Source: Bacteroidota bacterium
GTDB taxonomy: Bacteria; Bacteroidota; Rhodothermia; Rhodothermales; UBA10348
Length of the DNA stretch: 6,868 nt
NCBI GenBank assembly: GCA_024640835.1
Contig: JAHEEH010000037.1
Location: 1 to 6,868 of the forward strand
Reading direction: 5' to 3'
Positions within the stretch are counted from its first letter, which is position 1, and each line of letters opens with the position of its first letter. This document shows, piece after piece, positions 6,173 through 6,868 of the stretch. The notes under the pieces were generated by a model that was not told where the DNA came from, searched no databases, and saw only the letters and a program-made list of their open reading frames with translations. A program made the translations under genes and the position numbers.

Positions 6173-6207
6173 GGCCTTCCGCGCCGTTCATTACCTCCGC
6201 CCGTCTG

Positions 6208-6868
6208 ATGGTTCGTTCATCGCTGCTCGTCCTCGCCCTGTTCGTGGCGGTCCCGGCAGCGGCCCAGGTGATCCCGGTCTACGGGGTACTGGTGAGACCG
6301 CCGGGCGTACGGTACGAGGTATCGCGGAGCCGGCATTTCGAGGTGATCCATGAGAAGGGGAGTGCGGCGGAGGCCGCGGAGCTTGCCGCGATCCTCGAGG
6401 ACGCCCTGTCGACGGCCGCCGTGCTCTTTCCGGTGCGGAAGGACTTCCGCATGCCCGTGGTCCTCAGCCGGTACACCGACAGGGGAAACGGCTACGTTTC
6501 GCCGATTCCCTTTCGGCAGGAGATCGATGCCGTGCCGTTCGGAGGCCCCGGCATTTCTCCCCGGCACGTGTCGTGGCTGGAGACCGTCGCTCCTCACGAA
6601 TTGGCGCACGCGGCGCAGGCCGATGTGCGGGCCGGTTTCGGCATCGGGGGCATCGTGCGCGCATTCGCCCCGGACGTCGCAAGGGCGATGAACCTGTGGG
6701 TGCCGCCCGGGATCGCGGAAGGATCAGCGGTCTACGTGGAGAGCCTGCGCGGTGACGGGGTCGGTCGTCTGCACTATGGCTTCTACCTCATGCAGTACCG
6801 GGCGGCTGCCGGCTCCGGGAGACCGTGGGACCTGGCACAGGCGCTGGAGCGCCCGGTGTATACGCGGC
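6208..6868 (+). CDS. Secreted HExxH zinc metallopeptidase (gluzincin-like), N-terminal part
   Basis: Open from ATG 6208 to the right edge, giving 220 residues. Residues 1-19 are a signal peptide: MVRSS, then a hydrophobic core LLVLALFVAVP, then AAAQ with likely cleavage near residue 19 or 20. The mature part begins with a domain seen in exported MA-clan peptidases (SRHFEVIHEKGSAAEAAELA, about 41-60). The zinc motif is HELAH (130-134) within VAPHELAHAAQ. A plausible third ligand is Glu171 in PPGIAEGSAVYVES, the usual (E)GxAxYxE context of gluzincins. Proteins of this type in Gemmatimonadota and Bacteroidota often continue into a TolB-like beta-propeller or other C-terminal domain. That part is outside the window, so full architecture is unknown. 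No Shine-Dalgarno precedes the ATG. The signal peptide and motif make the start and general role reliable; substrate is unknown. Confidence 0.85.
   Translation, partial: MVRSSLLVLALFVAVPAAAQVIPVYGVLVRPPGVRYEVSRSRHFEVIHEKGSAAEAAELAAILEDALSTAAVLFPVRKDFRMPVVLSRYTDRGNGYVSPIPFRQEIDAVPFGGPGISPRHVSWLETVAPHELAHAAQADVRAGFGIGGIVRAFAPDVARAMNLWVPPGIAEGSAVYVESLRGDGVGRLHYGFYLMQYRAAAGSGRPWDLAQALERPVYTR

Noticed and set aside
3060..6191. A minus-strand open frame of 1043 codons antisense to alaS and tRNA-Ser.
   Set aside because: It runs through the tRNA gene and mirrors alaS codon structure. The translation is rich in His/Arg/Pro/Val with no recognisable domain. It is a GC shadow.

Overview
The window comes from a GC-rich bacterium. 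Several points suggest the FCB group, with Gemmatimonadota as my best guess at moderate confidence. The alanyl-tRNA synthetase has a catalytic core that reads like Bacteroidota/Gemmatimonadota versions. Four of the five protein starts have no visible Shine-Dalgarno sequence. Candidate -10 boxes have the form TAnATTCG rather than a clean sigma-70 pair. No mobile element, CRISPR array, phage gene or obvious island is visible, and base composition looks even throughout.

Layout from left to right. Positions 1-460 (minus) hold the N-terminal part of an M24-family (Xaa-Pro peptidase/creatinase-like) protein that runs off the left edge. A 133-nt divergent spacer follows (461-593), holding one candidate minus-strand -10 box and no recognisable plus-strand promoter. 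Positions 594-1880 (plus) hold a complete glycerate 2-kinase of the DUF4147+MOFRL type. It converges with 1890-2960 (minus), a membrane-anchored DUF4097 beta-repeat protein. The two stop codons sit in the two arms of one perfect 8-bp palindrome. A 132-nt divergent spacer (2961-3092) then carries a Shine-Dalgarno for the minus gene, a candidate plus-strand promoter, and a strong hairpin with a T-run in the alaS leader. Positions 3093-5942 (plus) hold a full-length alaS of 949 residues. A tRNA-Ser(CGA) gene lies at 6015-6102, followed by an intrinsic terminator-like hairpin. Positions 6208-6868 (plus) hold the start of a secreted HExxH zinc metallopeptidase that runs off the right edge.

The genes do not form one pathway. 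alaS and tRNA-Ser are translation housekeeping genes, and glycerate kinase is central carbon metabolism. The M24 protein and the secreted metallopeptidase are probable peptidases, and the DUF4097 protein is an envelope protein of unknown role. Apart from a possible alaS-tRNA read-through unit, each gene appears to be its own transcription unit. I see no convincing undescribed multigene system. The points most worth a second look are the regular seven-fold Thr-His-Gly-Asp ladder in the DUF4097 protein, the hairpin in the alaS leader, the palindrome shared by two stop codons, and the recurring TAnATTCG-like box.
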